Assembly (NCBI GenBank): GCA_024743315.1
Contig: JANSWU010000005.1
Coordinates: 248,001 to 312,000 of the forward strand
Source: Hyphomonadaceae bacterium
GTDB lineage: Bacteria > Pseudomonadota > Alphaproteobacteria > Caulobacterales > Hyphomonadaceae
DNA: 64,000 bases
Direction of reading: 5' to 3'
Part shown: positions 63,950 to 64,000 of the stretch, piece after piece
Layout of the letters: each line of letters opens with the position of its first letter
Position numbering within the stretch: position 1 is the first letter of the stretch
Made by a program: the position numbers and the translations under genes
The notes under the pieces: generated by a model
The model's input: the letters and a program-made list of their open reading frames with translations, nothing else
Database searches by the model: none
What the model was told of the DNA's origin: nothing

Positions 63950-64000
63950 TCAGTCGGGGCTCAGACGTCTGGACGTACAATGCGCCCGGCCAAGTTCATA

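Overview
The window reads as a compact, GC-rich chromosome segment of a non-phototrophic-looking alphaproteobacterium, most likely of the Caulobacterales/Maricaulales (Hyphomonadaceae-like). Supporting points are the enoyl-CoA hydratase-rpsT-dnaA linkage, ubiB-ubiE-mutM, a TPR-sulfotransferase divergent from a TonB-dependent receptor, GANTC sites near dnaA, and the rsmI-yraN-gshB/penicillin-binding-protein-activator neighbourhood. Taxonomy is inferred from gene content only. I saw no transposase, prophage, tRNA, rRNA or CRISPR array.

Layout. 1-9 kb: ubiquinone genes (ubiB fragment, ubiE), a palindrome-rich intergenic element, an orphan NQR2/RnfD-like membrane protein with a secreted DUF2330 protein, mutM, a TonB receptor and a TPR-sulfotransferase. 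9-17.4 kb: quinone oxidoreductase, a TrmH-type methyltransferase, then a possible light/carotenoid region: an AppA-like BLUF photoreceptor, a membrane LytTR regulator, and a divergent DUF2141-carotenoid oxygenase-DUF2306 operon, followed by a PhoD-like lipoprotein. 17.4-24.4 kb: sucC-sucD-sucA-sucB with a promoter and a terminator. 24.4-29.7 kb: a GGDEF-EAL protein, and a TetR regulator divergent from a Rieske oxygenase plus an unknown partner, with two palindromic operators between them. 29.7-33.3 kb: REP-like elements and a polyhydroxyalkanoate cluster (phaZ, phaC, divergent phaD) resembling the Pseudomonas medium-chain system. 33-38 kb: DMT transporter, unknown genes and gyrB. 38-48.6 kb: the replication and repair block (PBP4, recF, dnaN, a very divergent dnaA, rpsT, enoyl-CoA hydratase, mutS). 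48.7-64 kb: maeB, a histidine kinase coupled to an AmpG-like permease, comM, a small lipoprotein, gshB, a BON protein, a frameshifted autotransporter, yraN, rsmI, a penicillin-binding-protein activator, DUF1232 and an SDR dehydrogenase.

The genome is tightly packed. Seven of eleven convergent gene pairs share a four-base YTAR overlap in which the two stop codons interlock. The points most worth following up are the AppA-like photoreceptor outside any visible photosynthesis cluster, the DnaA that appears to lack its arginine finger and the usual GGR of its DNA-binding signature, and the putative LytTR operator in front of an apparently exported carotenoid oxygenase.
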